Positions 11,331 through 55,228 of a stretch of DNA of 64,000 nt are shown piece by piece; positions within the stretch are counted from its first letter, which is position 1, and each line of letters starts with the position of its first letter. Both the position numbers and the translations under genes were made by a program. The stretch is taken from NCBI RefSeq assembly GCF_020497125.1, contig NC_059075.1, forward strand, positions 56,439,321-56,503,320, read 5' to 3'. The notes under the pieces are model-generated. The model saw only the letters and a program-made list of their open reading frames with translations. It was not told the DNA's origin and made no database searches. Origin of the DNA: Mauremys mutica. Lineage: Eukaryota; Chordata; Testudines; Geoemydidae.

Positions 11331-12322
11331 AAGTTTGTTAAGGATACTGTCAGTCTGTCAAAGGCATACTTAATGGTCCTGGAATTAGACCTGGAAAATA
11401 TATGTATGGCAAACCTGTAATAAAACTTACAAAAAAGAGTGGGTTAGAGAAATTGCTGCAGTACCTATGTACTGTATCTCTTCAATTATCACATTCCTAG
11501 TTTTGTTTTGAATGATTATTTCACTTCCAATTGTTCTAAAGCTTAATACAATGAACTTTTTTTTTACCATGCTCCTAAAGTGACAGGAAAATTGCTTGGT
11601 TCCTAAAAAGAAGCTTTATAACTATGATTCATTATGGGAAACAGTACTTTGTAGTCGTACTGTTTTTAAAAAGATATCAAAAATAAACTCTGAAATAATG
11701 AAAAGCTTATTCATACCCCATATTTTTCCAGTTTAACATTAATTCAGCATGTCTCTATACTGTATTGCATTCAATTAGATTCAAACTGGAAGTTAATGAA
11801 TAGTGCTTACTGTTGCTTGGTTAAGAAAATGGAGTTTCAAGACTTTAAATGCACATGTTATGAAAATGTGAGGGGAAAGTATCCACGTTTATGAGGGTGT
11901 GTGGAAGTGGTACAGCAGCTGGAGTTCTCAGGTGGGATATTGCCTGACTTAGGGCTCCCACACAGCTCACATTGGCACACCACTTGAATAAGGTATAACA
12001 TGTTTCCCTATCCATGTTGCTGCAGCCATGGTCCTCCTGCCCCATTTCAAATAGCTAATGCCTGGGGGGCAGGGAGCATTAGGAGTGTACATTCCTCTCA
12101 GAAGTCTGCCTATTTCCCAAATGAGTACAAAAGAAGATGGGGAAGCTCCTCCTAAACTCCTCCCATTTCTCTCTTTTATGTAGCCCTGCAAGGTCAGGTT
12201 AGAATCTGGACCCAAGTGCTATCATTTAACATTCAATCCATCCCTTATGTCTGGAACTCCTTTTCCTCTCTTCATTCAAATCTATACTTTCAGTTCCGGG
12301 GCTGAAAAATCACCATGTAGAC
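11331..12322. other. Intergenic, nothing recognised
   Basis: No exon, repeat family or RNA gene recognised. The open frames on the - strand near 11.85-12.2 kb have no identifiable domain. Confidence 0.4.
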
Positions 12323-12597
12323 CAGGGGTAGGCAACCTGCTGCACGCAAGCTCATTTTCAGTGGCACTCACACTGCCCGGGTCCGGGGGGCTCTGCATTT
12401 TAATTTAATTTTAAATGAAGCTTCTTAAACATTTTAGAAACCTTATTTACTTTACATACAACAATAGTTTAGTTATATATTATAGACATAGAAAGAGACC
12501 TAAAAACATTAAAAAGTATTAGTGGCACGCGAAACCTTAAATTAGAGTGAATAAATGAAGACTCGGCACACCACTTCTGAAAGATTGCTGACCCCTG
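12323..12597. mobile_element. 275-bp hAT MITE, perfect 8-bp TSD
   Basis: It begins CAGGGGTAGGCAACCTG and ends AGATTGCTGACCCCTG. The flanking duplication ATGTAGAC is identical at 12315-12322 and 12598-12605. It has no coding capacity; the AT-rich centre includes runs such as TTTAATTTAATTTTAAA. Confidence 0.95.
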
Positions 12598-12605
12598 ATG
12601 TAGAC

Positions 12606-13184
12606 CTTTGGCTTCAGGCTGGAGCCCAAGCTCTGGGACTCTGTGAGGGTCGAGTGTCGGTCTCCAGCCTAAGCCTGAATTGCTACATAGCAATTTTTAG
12701 CTCCATAGCCCGAGCCCAAGTCAGCTGACCTGCGCCCACCACAGGTCTTTTATCCCTGTAGACTTACCCCCTTAGAACAGAAATGGTATTCATGCTCTGT
12801 TCTTAATAGCAGATGGGGAAGGGGTGCAGATGAGGGTTTTGAGAAAGCAGTGCTGAGCCAGTGTCCAGCAGACTTTAAAGTAGTGATTAAGTGGACTGAG
12901 AGAGAGTATTTTGATAGAACCCTTGGACACATTTCAGTGTCTGAGATTGGCCCTCATGGCTGCCCTGGTATCTGTTTCTTTTGAGTGAAGCTCTTAAACA
13001 TGCTCTGATAAGCCAATACCCATGAGCAGGGTCCTGGAGACAAGAGAGAGAGGGGAGAGAGGGACTATGTGATAACAGGTGTCAGTATTCCCTGGAGGCA
13101 GAGAAACCACAGCTGTTTGCCTGAAATGACAAGATGAGATGACAGCTTGGCTGAGGGCAGGTGCAACAGGACTGCTAAATGCAT
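12606..13184. other. Intergenic, nothing recognised
   Basis: Unclassified sequence between a hAT MITE and a CR1 3' end. Confidence 0.4.
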
Positions 13185-14275
13185 AGAATCATAGAAGATT
13201 GAGGTTAGAAGAGATCTCAGGAGGTCATGTAGTCCAACCCCCTGCTCAAAGCAGGACCAACCCCAACTAAATTATCCCAGCCAGGGCTTTGTCAAGCCAG
13301 GTCTTAAAAACCTCAAAGGATGGAGATTCCACCACGTCCCTAGGTAACCCATTCCAGTGGTTCACCACCCTCCTAGTGAAATAGTTTTTCCTAATATCCA
13401 ACCTAGACCTCCCCCACTACAATTTGAGCCCAATTGCTCCTTGTTCTGTCATCTGCCACCACTGAGAACAGCTTAGCTCCATCCTCTTCGGAACCCCCCT
13501 TCAGGTAGTTGAAGGCTGCTATCAAATCCCCCCTCACACTTCTCTTCTGCAGACTAGACAATCCCAGTTCCCTCAGCCTCTCCTCGTAAGTCATGTGCCC
13601 CAGCCTCCTAATCATTTTTGTTGCCCTCCGCTGGACTCTCTCCAATTTGTCCACATCATTTTTGTAGTGGGTGGCCCAAAACTGGACTCAATACTCCAGA
13701 TGTGGCCTCAACAGTGCCGAATGGAGGGGAATAATCACTTTCCTTGATCTGCTGGCAATGCTCCTACTAATGCAGCCCAATATGCCGTTTGCCTTCTTGG
13801 CAACAAGGGCACACTGTTGACTCATATCCAGCTTCTCGTCCACTGTAATCCCTGGGTCCTTTTCTGCACAACTAGCCAGTCGGTCCCCAGCCTGTAGCAG
13901 TGCATGGGATTCTTCCATCTTAAGTGCAGGACTTGTTGAACCTCATCAGATTTCTTTTGACCCAATCCTCCAATTTATCTAGGTCACTCTGGACCCTATG
14001 CCTACCCTCCAGCATATCTACCTCTCCCCCCAGCTTAGTGCCATCTGCGAACTTGCTGAGGGTGCAATCCATCCCATCATCCAGATCATTAATGAACATG
14101 TTGAACAAAACTGGCCCCAGACTGACCCCTCGGGCACTCTGCTTGATACTGGCTGCCAACTAGACATTGAGTTGTTGATCACTACCCATTGAGCCTGACG
14201 ATGTAGCCAGCTTTCTATCCACCTTCTAGTCCATTCATCCAATCTATACTTCTTTAACTTGCTGGCAAATTCCAG
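13185..14275 (-). mobile_element. CR1 LINE, 3' kilobase with reverse-transcriptase remnants
   Basis: The - strand encodes pieces of the CR1 ORF2 protein. From N- to C-terminal side they are a block at 14.0-14.24 kb (MDEWTRRWIESWLHRQAQWV), a reverse-transcriptase block at 13.92-14.16 kb with [16 protein letters not shown] and [10 protein letters not shown], a block at 13.7-13.9 kb with [14 protein letters not shown], and the C-terminal block at 13.40-13.65 kb with [15 protein letters not shown] and [17 protein letters not shown]. The catalytic FADD has become FADG. The 3' terminus at about 13185 carries the ATTCTATG-type repeat that ends CR1 elements. It is 5'-truncated, as is usual for CR1. 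Confidence 0.93.
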
Positions 14276-14570
14276 ACTTTAAAACCATATTTTCAGTATA
14301 TACACATAACTCCTTACACAGTATCTGTACATACATTTCACAATGATATTAATGATCATGCATCTGTCGAAGTGGGTATTCACCCACGAAAGCTTATGCT
14401 CCAATACATCTGGTAGTCTTTAAGGTGCCACAGGACTCATTGTTGCTTATTAACGATCAGTGTGACCCTCAGTTTTAAGACCTCACTTGACGTTGTTTGG
14501 TGCACCAGGATGTACATAGCAGAATCAAGATAACTGTAACTCTCTTGCCAGCTGGCATTAAGGGTTTCTT
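14276..14570. repeat. LTR-like fragment with an inserted hairpin-element arm
   Basis: 14280-14355 and 14450-14510 resemble the insertion at 1.5-2.5 kb. Between them, 14366-14445 (GAAGTGGGTATTCACCCACG, then AAGGTGCCACAGGACTCATT) matches one arm and loop of the palindromic element at 46097-46229, so a related piece was inserted here. Confidence 0.6.
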
Positions 14571-15059
14571 AGTCATTCACATTACTGAGTACCAGAGGAA
14601 GTCCTGAGGAGTACCCATGTGTCAGAGAGCACAAGGGCTGACTGGGGCAGTCTATGGAGGGAGCTCAGAGACCAGGTCAATGCTGTGGGCAGGTGTGGGT
14701 GGAGGTGGGAAGACATGAAAACTAATGTTTTAAAAGTGCATGTGTAACTCTGGCCTCCTTTATCCTTAACAGCCATCTCAGTCACCCTGCTGTGAGCTAG
14801 AAAGCTTCCTGCAGAAGCCTATCAGGGATACTCTGGCCTCAGGTGGCTCTGGGAAGTGGCTTAGGGAAGGCTGGAGCCGAGTGAGGCTTGCCCGGTGCTG
14901 TGCACGTCACCAGAGGACACTCCACTTCGTGTCCCAAATTGCCGACCTGCTTCCTCGGGCCCTGTATGGAGATGGGGGATCAGAGCGGGCCTGGCTCTGT
15001 CCTGAGCATTTCAGGAAGCGGTTCGGACTCTCTGTGCCTATCAGGTCAGTAACGCTTTT
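14571..15059. other. Upstream flank of the FAM98B CpG island
   Basis: No exon or repeat recognised. Base composition rises in GC toward 15 kb. A + strand open frame from 14881 runs into the island but shows no domain and no splice-supported homology. Confidence 0.4.
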
Positions 15060-15381
15060 AAGTTCCCCCGTTCAGCGCGTCCCTGCACCGAGAGGGCTTG
15101 TGTGTAAAAGGCGCCCAGGCCAGGCTGGCTCGGTCGCTGTCGGCCAGCAGCCCCTGGCGGCCCCAGATGGGCGGGCGGCGGAGCGGGGTGAGCGAGGGGA
15201 GGGACACCCAGGGCCGTGCGGGGCGGGGCTGGTGGGGGCGGAACCCGAGGCCCTGGGAGAAGCCGAGGCGGGGCGCGACCTGTGAGGGGAAGCCGAGGCC
15301 GCGCGGGGCGGGGCCTGTTTGGAGCGGGGACTCGAGGCCGCGCGGGGCGGAGTCTGGGGGCGGCGGGGCCGCGCCGGCAGC

Positions 15382-47267
<31,886 letters not shown>

Positions 47268-50200
47268 TAACATCATTGTAAATACTAATAACTGACAAAA
47301 CATGGTTGTGATATTTACTGGTAGCGGGAGGTGTGTATATTAGCAATGGTTTAGTGTTATGATAGGAAAGTTAATTATGATCTCTCTATTAATGAATCAC
47401 TGCATTTGATCCCTGATATTATCACTGAATCCTGTTAGTCAACTGAACATTTTTATACCGAAATGTGATGTCTTAAAGTAGTCTTCTTTTTGCACTGCTC
47501 ATGTGTGTATTCTTAAACAGTTTATTTTTTAAAATAACAAACTTCAGAAAAGTGAATAGAAACAATGAATTTTCCTTTTTTCAGTGTTACTATTTTATGT
47601 TCAGATCTCTTTAATTATTCCCAGTCATACCCAGAATACAGGAAGTGATTTAGGAGGCATTTGACTTTGTAGGCCATACTTAGTTTTCTGTGCTTTAAAA
47701 GGACTGTAGAATGCTGGTTCCTGCTTCTTGTCTTCCTTCAGTCCTCTGTATGGAACAATTGAAAAAAATGTAACATCAGAAGTAAATCTAAAATATTCTA
47801 AAAATTTTAAAACAAAAAAACTTCATTGTTTCCAAGTGATGTATTGAATCCATGCTATTCCATGGTCAACAAAACAAGGCTATGCTGTATTTATATATAA
47901 TGTATACAAATATTTAAAAGCCAAAAACTTGCATTGTAAAAACTGATTTGTGATGAGCCTTGATAGGTAAAATGAAAATGATCGGCTAAAAGTGGCATTC
48001 TATGAAACTTCCTTTAAAATCAGACCCTGTTACTTGTGTTGAAAAATTTCCCCAACCATCTAACACCTAGCCAGCCGGTCACTTACATGGTCTTCTGTAG
48101 CACATAAGCCCCAGAAGGCTGAGTAAGATGACTGCACTGAACTGTCCTGTTGAGAAGGAAATCAGTCACAGGCTCTGTGTCTGGGAGTTGGTCAGTGGGC
48201 AGGGGGAGCTCATATAACAATGCCCTTCTCCCACCTCCCCAAAAATAATTGCAGTTGCAGGGATGAGATCCTTTTTCTCCTCCGTTGCCTTCTGCCCCCA
48301 AACACTACTCACTCACTCTTTGTATCAGTTTGGGTGCTCTCATTTTGATTGATTGATTTGGTGAGGATCATAATCATAATCATGTAGGATTTTTAGAGAT
48401 GTATTTGGCCCTATTGGCTCCACTGTCTCCTAAGTGCTTGGAAGTGACACAAATTAACCAGAAAAGGGCACTCTTATTTGGAAATAAGTGTGTCCATGTG
48501 GGTAATTATAGCAGTATAATTATAAACAGTAAATTTCCCTATGTAGACAAGTCCTAACTTCCAATTTAGAGCTCTCAGCTAGAGAGAGACCTTTAGGTTG
48601 TCCAGCCTATTTACTCCCCAGCTGTCGGTCAGCTTAGTGGGGAGGCATTAGACATGTGGCTACTCTTGAGATGAGTCCCCGGGGTCTGATTATCACTAGT
48701 AACATCTGAGTGTGCAGAATCAGAGCCTTTCCTTGGGAAAGGGGAGTAACTTATGTGGCTGAGGCCAAGAAGAAAGTCTCTCAAAACGGGGAGCAGTGTC
48801 CACGACTACAGAGCACAGAAAACTTGGAGTTTCCATAGCCTATGTAGCTGCAGAAGTAGCTTTAAGCTGAATAGGGCCTGCTTTTTGTTCTTGTGTGCTA
48901 GAGTTCTGAGGCTGGATCCTTCTTTATTAACTTCTCATCAATGTCCCAGCCTAATATATTCTGGTTTTGGGGTCCCATATGGGCCCCCTTGACTCCAGCA
49001 GGAGCCTCATGTACATGTATTTGTGCCAAAATATGGCCCAAGGCTGTATTCAACATTAAAAATGATTCTCTCCCTCAAATATCTTCCTCTAATCTTGTAA
49101 AATTAGTTATAACAACACTTCTGTTGGGTTTTTTAAACTCCTTATTTGAACTTTTCCTTTAGACTGAATATAGTTTTTCCCAGTCCTGTCCTCTTCTCTT
49201 GACTGGAGACTGGCTGAGAGCACTACTTAAGACATCTGTGGCAGAAGTGAGCTAAACAGTACTGAAGGAAAACTGTACTTCCCTTTGCGTCCACTTTGAG
49301 GTCAGCTTGGTGTGAGCAGAGAGCCCTTGAATCCTACAGTAATGGGGTCATGAGCAACCAAAGGGCACTATTTTGAAAAAGCTGTTCATAAAATTAGGAA
49401 AGTGATTTTTCCATCAGCAGCTCCTGGCCTACTGTAGCTGTCAGCTGACTGTTTCACTCAGCTTCTGGCACTACACATCACCACCAGTTCCTCTCCTGCA
49501 CATGCTTCTTGTGTTAGACCAGAGTCACTGACAGCCTCCTGCCGCATTAGGGAGAGAAGTAGGTAGGGAGTGTGGAGAGCAGTGTTCCCAGGTATGCTTA
49601 GCTTAGTTCTGCCCTGTCCGATATTTCGGTCAGGATGGGGACAAAAGTTCAATACAGAACTCTGCTGTCCTCAGGCTGGCTCTGTAGAACAACCAGGAGG
49701 GAAAGGGAAGGAAGGGAACAGTTTCCCTTTCTCTCTCTCACAGTCCCTAAGCTGAAATTCTGCCTGTTTGTCCCAAAGTAGTGTTTTGATGACTTCTGCT
49801 ACAAGGGACATCTGAATAGCACCAAGCGGCCGAGGCTAGTAAAATCTAAGGGCTTGTCTATATGCTATAGTTGCAACAGTTTAAGTAAAGGTGAAATATC
49901 TTGCTGATTTTTAGTTAAACGGGCACAGCTTTGTGTGTGTGTAGCCACTCTTACATTGGTTTTGAACTAGCTCAGCATGCCTGTGACAGGATTGACGTAA
50001 ATCACAGACAGACATAAATCAAGTTTAAACCCATGTAAGAGTGGCCACACAGTCATACCAGTTTAACTAAATTGGTGCAACGTCACACTTTAGTTATATC
50101 AGTGCACCTTCAGCATGGAGACCAGACCTAAAACAGATCTGAAATAAATTGGGAGGGTTTAATTTGCCCATTGAAACTTTCTTATAACCTTCCAAAGTCT

Positions 50201-50620
50201 GAAGCATTAAGAAAGTAAAATGAACAAGTACGTACACTTCAGAGATGACATTATTTTGTCTCCCCTGTGCAGTATGTATGTTTTTAACTTTCAAAAGATG
50301 CAATAAAATCTTCTAAAAATAGATTTGATTTAAACCTGTTCTCAAAATCTTTGTTTCCATCCTGAACAATGAATTTTCAAGACTTTGGTTTTGAGTAAAT
50401 ACAGCTTGTGTTTTGGGAGTGTAATATGGATTTTGTTGTATATGTTTGTGAACATTTGGGGTTTTTTTAAAAAATGTTCTCATTTAGTGATCATCTATCC
50501 AAAATGTGTGTGTGTGGGGGGTGTTTGAGAGTGGGGGAAAAATTATTTTCAGGATTTAAGAAAACACTTTAATAGCTGTGAACACTGAAAAATAAAGTAC
50601 TGTATTAAAGTTTTTTCCAT
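47268..50620 (+). other. FAM98B 3' region, likely 3' UTR in part
   Basis: AT-rich sequence directly after the stop codon. Candidate polyadenylation signals AATAAA are at 50302-50307 and 50591-50596. I saw none nearer to the stop, but variant hexamers cannot be excluded. The UTR end is therefore uncertain. Confidence 0.4.
49850..50128. mobile_element. TTTAAACT-type MITE
   Basis: Begins AGGGCTTGTCTATATGCTA and ends CATGGAGACCAGACCT. Internally GTTTAAGTAAAG, AGTTAAACGG and CCAGTTTAACTAAATTGG lie in inverted arrangement. The outer element at 7660-8340 looks related. Confidence 0.65.
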
Positions 50621-51081
50621 CTTTTATACAGTGTGGTTTAGATCATCTGTCATATGTTGCTTCTATATGTTAAAGAATGGTCTCCTGTTGGTAGCTTGCA
50701 AGAATAGAAGAACTAAGTTTGAGTTAATGGGAAGAAAAGAAATATCTTGAGGTCTGCCATTTTGAATTCTTGAGACCGTTCTACTCGCTCTGGTAACCAC
50801 TAACTTTAATTGAGCTGGAAGTGATGTGCTTTTATGAAAAAAAAGTCTCACAAGGATTGGTGGGATGAATACATTAACACATTTCTGGGCAGGCTACTGC
50901 ATTAGTCCAAATGGCATGATGTTTAATTTGTCTCCAGTTCTGTCCTTGAAAAGGAGACCGTTTTGAACATAAAGAGGAAAGCATAGCATGTTTGTATAGT
51001 TCCCCCTTCCCCCTCCCCCCGGAATAACTAATAGGCTTTAGCTATCCTGTGAAAACATAATGGAGGCAAGGCTCTTTAGTT
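50621..51081. other. Intergenic, nothing recognised
   Basis: Unclassified sequence downstream of the candidate FAM98B polyadenylation sites. Confidence 0.5.
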
Positions 51082-51191
51082 TTTTGTTAAGATAAACTAG
51101 GTGAGGTCAATCACAAGTGGGATATGGTGCAACCTCTTTTGTTAAGATAAACTAGGTGAGGTCAATCACAAGTGGGATATGGTGCAACCTC
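51082..51191. repeat. Perfect 55-bp tandem duplication
   Basis: 51082-51136 and 51137-51191 are identical (TTTTGTTAAGATAAACTAGG ... GGTGCAACCTC). No mismatch is seen. Confidence 0.97.
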
Positions 51192-54100
51192 ACATAGCTG
51201 CCTCAGCAAACACTACAAAAAATTGTCTCCTCTTAGGGTTTTACAGTGAGATAACTAATGTGCATCCGTTATCTTGCTGGAGGAAAAAAACGGCTTTGTC
51301 AATGAAGACAAAGCCTTTGTGCCTGGAAGCTGAGTGTGTGACAAAAGTCTTCGCCAACTGCAGTTTCAGGAAATAACAGCTTTTGAGAAAACATAGTAAC
51401 TTACATGAGTGAGCAGAGGTAGAGCTCAAAAGTAAGGATTGTAGTAGTTAAAAATGGAAAAGACCATTCAGATGTCAATCTGTCCTCCATATGTGCATCA
51501 GATATTAGACTGAAGGAAGATGAATGGGAATAGAAGTGGTGAAAGAAATACCCTGAAGCTCATAGTTCATCATGCAGAGATGCTGATTTCAGAATAGAGA
51601 TTTTGTTGGATGTATTTTAGGCATCAGGCAAGTCTGCCAGAGAAAAAGGCTTTGGAAGCTTATGGGACAAAAAAAAATTACAATAGGCATTAATTCTGTT
51701 TTTAACAACTTTTATAATATAAATATTACACAAAGAAAACTTATATGTAAAAAATCTTTACAATCTGTACACTTGGTTTTTCAGTCAGTCGTCTTTAACA
51801 TATTTCATACAGAATTCTACAAATTACCACCACTATAGACGTCGCACAAATTTACAGAAACATTAATGCAGATTGCTACTATTGCAACATTTTCTTTGCT
51901 GTTTCCAACACACAAGTTACTTTACAGTAATTACCCTTGACTCCTCTATCTTAGGCAAATGGTAATAAATTTAATCCTAGTTTGTTCTTGTACCAGTACT
52001 AACCAATCAGCACTCCAAATGATTAGACTAGAAACCCAAGGACAAGCAGTATTTCCTTTAAAGGGACACCAACTTAAAAAAACCCTCAAATTATACTTCT
52101 CTCTAAATTTTTCTGTTGTGTTTTCTATTTTTTTTAATCTTAATGCCTTTGCTACACTAGGAAAAGAGGTGGGTGTTTTTAAATTGGATAAGCCAAGACG
52201 TATTAACACAATTTTAAAGGAGTTAAAACTTATCCAAACTAATTTCTAGACAGCATCCAATTCTAATGTCAGCTAACACATTTCTAAAAACTCACCATTG
52301 TCCCGAGTCTAGACAAGGCCTACAATGACTAGAAATGAAAAATATTTCTATAAAGTTTTTTTTTTCAGTTTATTTACTTTGTGCTTTTTGCTTTTGTGTA
52401 GTCAGTTTCATTTTTTCCCCCTGTTTAGTCAGTTTCTGTTGTTGGTATAGGTCTTTCACAGAGCTAGAGAGGATATAAAAATAGGAAAATATTAATATAA
52501 AACTGCAAACATTCACAGGGACTTAACGGGCAAATATATTACCTGAAACTACTATTAATGCCCTGAAATTTCCAGATTTCAGCTGCTTCTCTTTTGGTGG
52601 AATATTTTCAATATATGTGAAACAACCATACCTATCTTGTGCAGACTCCTGTAAATGGATCTCTCCCAGTCACTCAAATAATCCTTGTACAACCACTGAG
52701 TGTACAGTACACAGGAGAAGGGTGGGCTGATAGCTAATTCTCTACCCCGAACTTTCACCTCCCCCATTTTTTGTGTGTTTTCTGGGATGATGAATGTACT
52801 TTGAAGCAGCTGACAACCAAGGCACAGGTATAGCAGTGCCAAAATGGCAGCTGAATGACTGGATTTTAATATGAAACTAAGATGAAAATTTTTGCTTGAT
52901 GTGGAAAGAGGGGAGATGCAGTCTAGCCAGTCCTTAAACTTAAACAGGAGAGATTTGATAAGATAAAACTAATCTATAAAGTTTTGAACTATGACTCCTA
53001 TTTAGGCCCGTTTGATATCCTTATGATGATATGTAGATGGGAAGGAAGACAATACTGCATGCACCAAAATGATAGAAGAAGGGAAAAGGAGAAGTTGAGA
53101 TGGAGTTAAGAGAAAAATAAAACTGAGATTGCAAAAACCTTTCCTTTCAGAATCAGGACTTCATGTGCGTGGTTTACAGGACAGAAATGGTTGGCAAATC
53201 TCATTCCAAATACACAATTTGTACCTCTTATTCTAGTTTATTGCACTGGGCCTGGATAAATCTCCTGTGTGCATGAAAATCCCATGGGCTATCTGCCAAA
53301 TTGTAATTTAAAGAGATTGTGAATTTAGCTTTTTTTTTTTAATTCTACCTGTTAATGCCTTTCGTTGTCACAAGTCGAAAAGTTTAAACATGAAATTTTT
53401 TGGCAGTGTATGTTATAAAAAGTTACTGTAACATTTCACTTAATTTGGAGAAAGAGGTTAAGCTGGTAAATTTCACTTTTGTTTTGCATCAGTTTTACTG
53501 TGTGGTTCTCTTGCTGTAGGCATAATGGCTTTGTGGTTAGATTCACAACTTCAGAGAACTCTAATTTTAAAACATTTCTATTCATATTCTATTACATGAA
53601 ATCAGATTTTTATCATTTTAGACATAAAATTAGTTGACAGGGTTCTTTTAAGCAGATAACCAGGTTCTTCAGGCTTTATTTAATTTGCTGGATAATCTCC
53701 AAATATGTGACAATAGAAGCAACATCTATCTGGTTCATTCAGTATCTACAGATGTAAGAAAGCACAGACACTTTATATTTTATTATCCACTAATCTTAAA
53801 ATTGAAAGTCATCTTACTCAGCCTGGTAGAGCACTTTCCTTGCCTTAATTCTTTTCATAAAGGAAAAAAAAATATGAAAGAGAGAGGGCAAAGCAAGTGT
53901 GCAAGCATGGTCCAAGATCAGTTTGGATTACTTTGTTGAACACAGACATGCAATTTATTATGCTTATCAGTTATCCTGGATAGTTCAAGTTTAGTGTATG
54001 AGTAACAGAAGCTGCACAGAGTTCACAGCTACTGATTAAAAAAAGTCACATCCATAACAATTATCTTTACATACTGTACATGTATTTACAGTCAGTAAAA

Positions 54101-54870
54101 TAGCACTGGACCTACAAGTCATTTTAGCTTATATCTCTGCTTGGTTTACCCAACAATAGAGATACCAGCCCAAGATCCAAGTTCAAAACAAGAATTTAAA
54201 ATTAGAGCGTTTTACAAGTCGTTTCAACTGGACTTTTAAAACTTTTTTTAAAATAAAAGTTACATACACTTTATATTTAACAATTTAAATTGCTTTGATG
54301 GGATAAATGTACATTTATTACCATATACTTGAATGCAAATTACACATGCAGTCTGTTTGGTCAGCTAAGACTTCAGTGTACAATAGACAACATATTCTTG
54401 TAAAGTAACTTATGAGATGTATTCTTGAAGCGCTCTGAGTAGATGTTGCACATAAATATCTTCAGTTACACAAGTTTCTGATATTTAGTTGACTTACATT
54501 TGATAACGGTTCCCCATTCAGTCAATGTGAACGATGTATTATACAACTGAAAGTCTAATGAATCTCTTTGTCTTGAAACACAAACACAGTTTTCATCCTG
54601 GCCAGGTGGCTGTTTATTTGTCAATAATTTGAAAGACTATTCAGTTTCCTCTTAACAATATTTACACTTTCTTGCTTTAAAAGCAGACTGAGTTAAACTC
54701 ACTCTAGCACCTTCAGCCAGGGAAAATTGACTGGCAAACACAGGATCCAGTCCTTGACTTTGGGGGCGAGTAGGGTGGAGAAGAGATCAAAGCGGCCTTT
54801 GAACTGCTAGGTTTTTGAGAGGGAAAATACTGAGCTAGAAGGGGAGGATGCTAGTTGTTATAGGAGACAA
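51192..54870. other. AT-rich intergenic, possible RASGRP1 3' UTR
   Basis: No repeat or exon recognised over about 3.7 kb, unlike the surrounding repeat-rich DNA. Polyadenylation signals on the - strand (TTTATT on +) occur at 52369-52374 and 54613-54618. If the - strand exon at 60924-61058 is the last RASGRP1 coding exon, part of this region could be its 3' UTR, but that would need a very long UTR or a spliced one. Confidence 0.3.
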
Positions 54871-54879
54871 AGCTATTGT

Positions 54880-55005
54880 ATGGAGGCTCTTACTCCCACC
54901 TCCCAATTAAACGTTACAATGTTTGTACAGAATCTAGCACAACAGAGTCCTGGTTCATGACTAGGGCTCCTAGGTGCAATTGCAATAATCATAATAATGA
55001 ATATT
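54880..55005 (+). repeat. SINE/LINE tail repeat
   Basis: GTTTGTACAGAATCTAGCAC, then CCTGGTTCATGACTAGGGCT and an AATAATGAATA tail. A diverged relative lies at 59650-59765 (TTTGTACAGTACTTAGCCCA). Confidence 0.6.
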
Positions 55006-55228
55006 GGTGAAATGCTGATGTCACCTCTGCCCCAGAGGGTGCAATGGATTTTGTCACACCTGAATATCAAATTGGTTGCAAATTAAAGGACTAGGAGCTA
55101 AAGGACTGGCTGTAAGACTCTACTTGGTCTGGGGCTAAGAGATGTGACTCTTGATAGGCTGGGAGATCAAAAGGGTCAGAATTAAAAAAAACAAAACAAA
55201 CCCCTCAGAAATGCCATGTATTTTTTAT

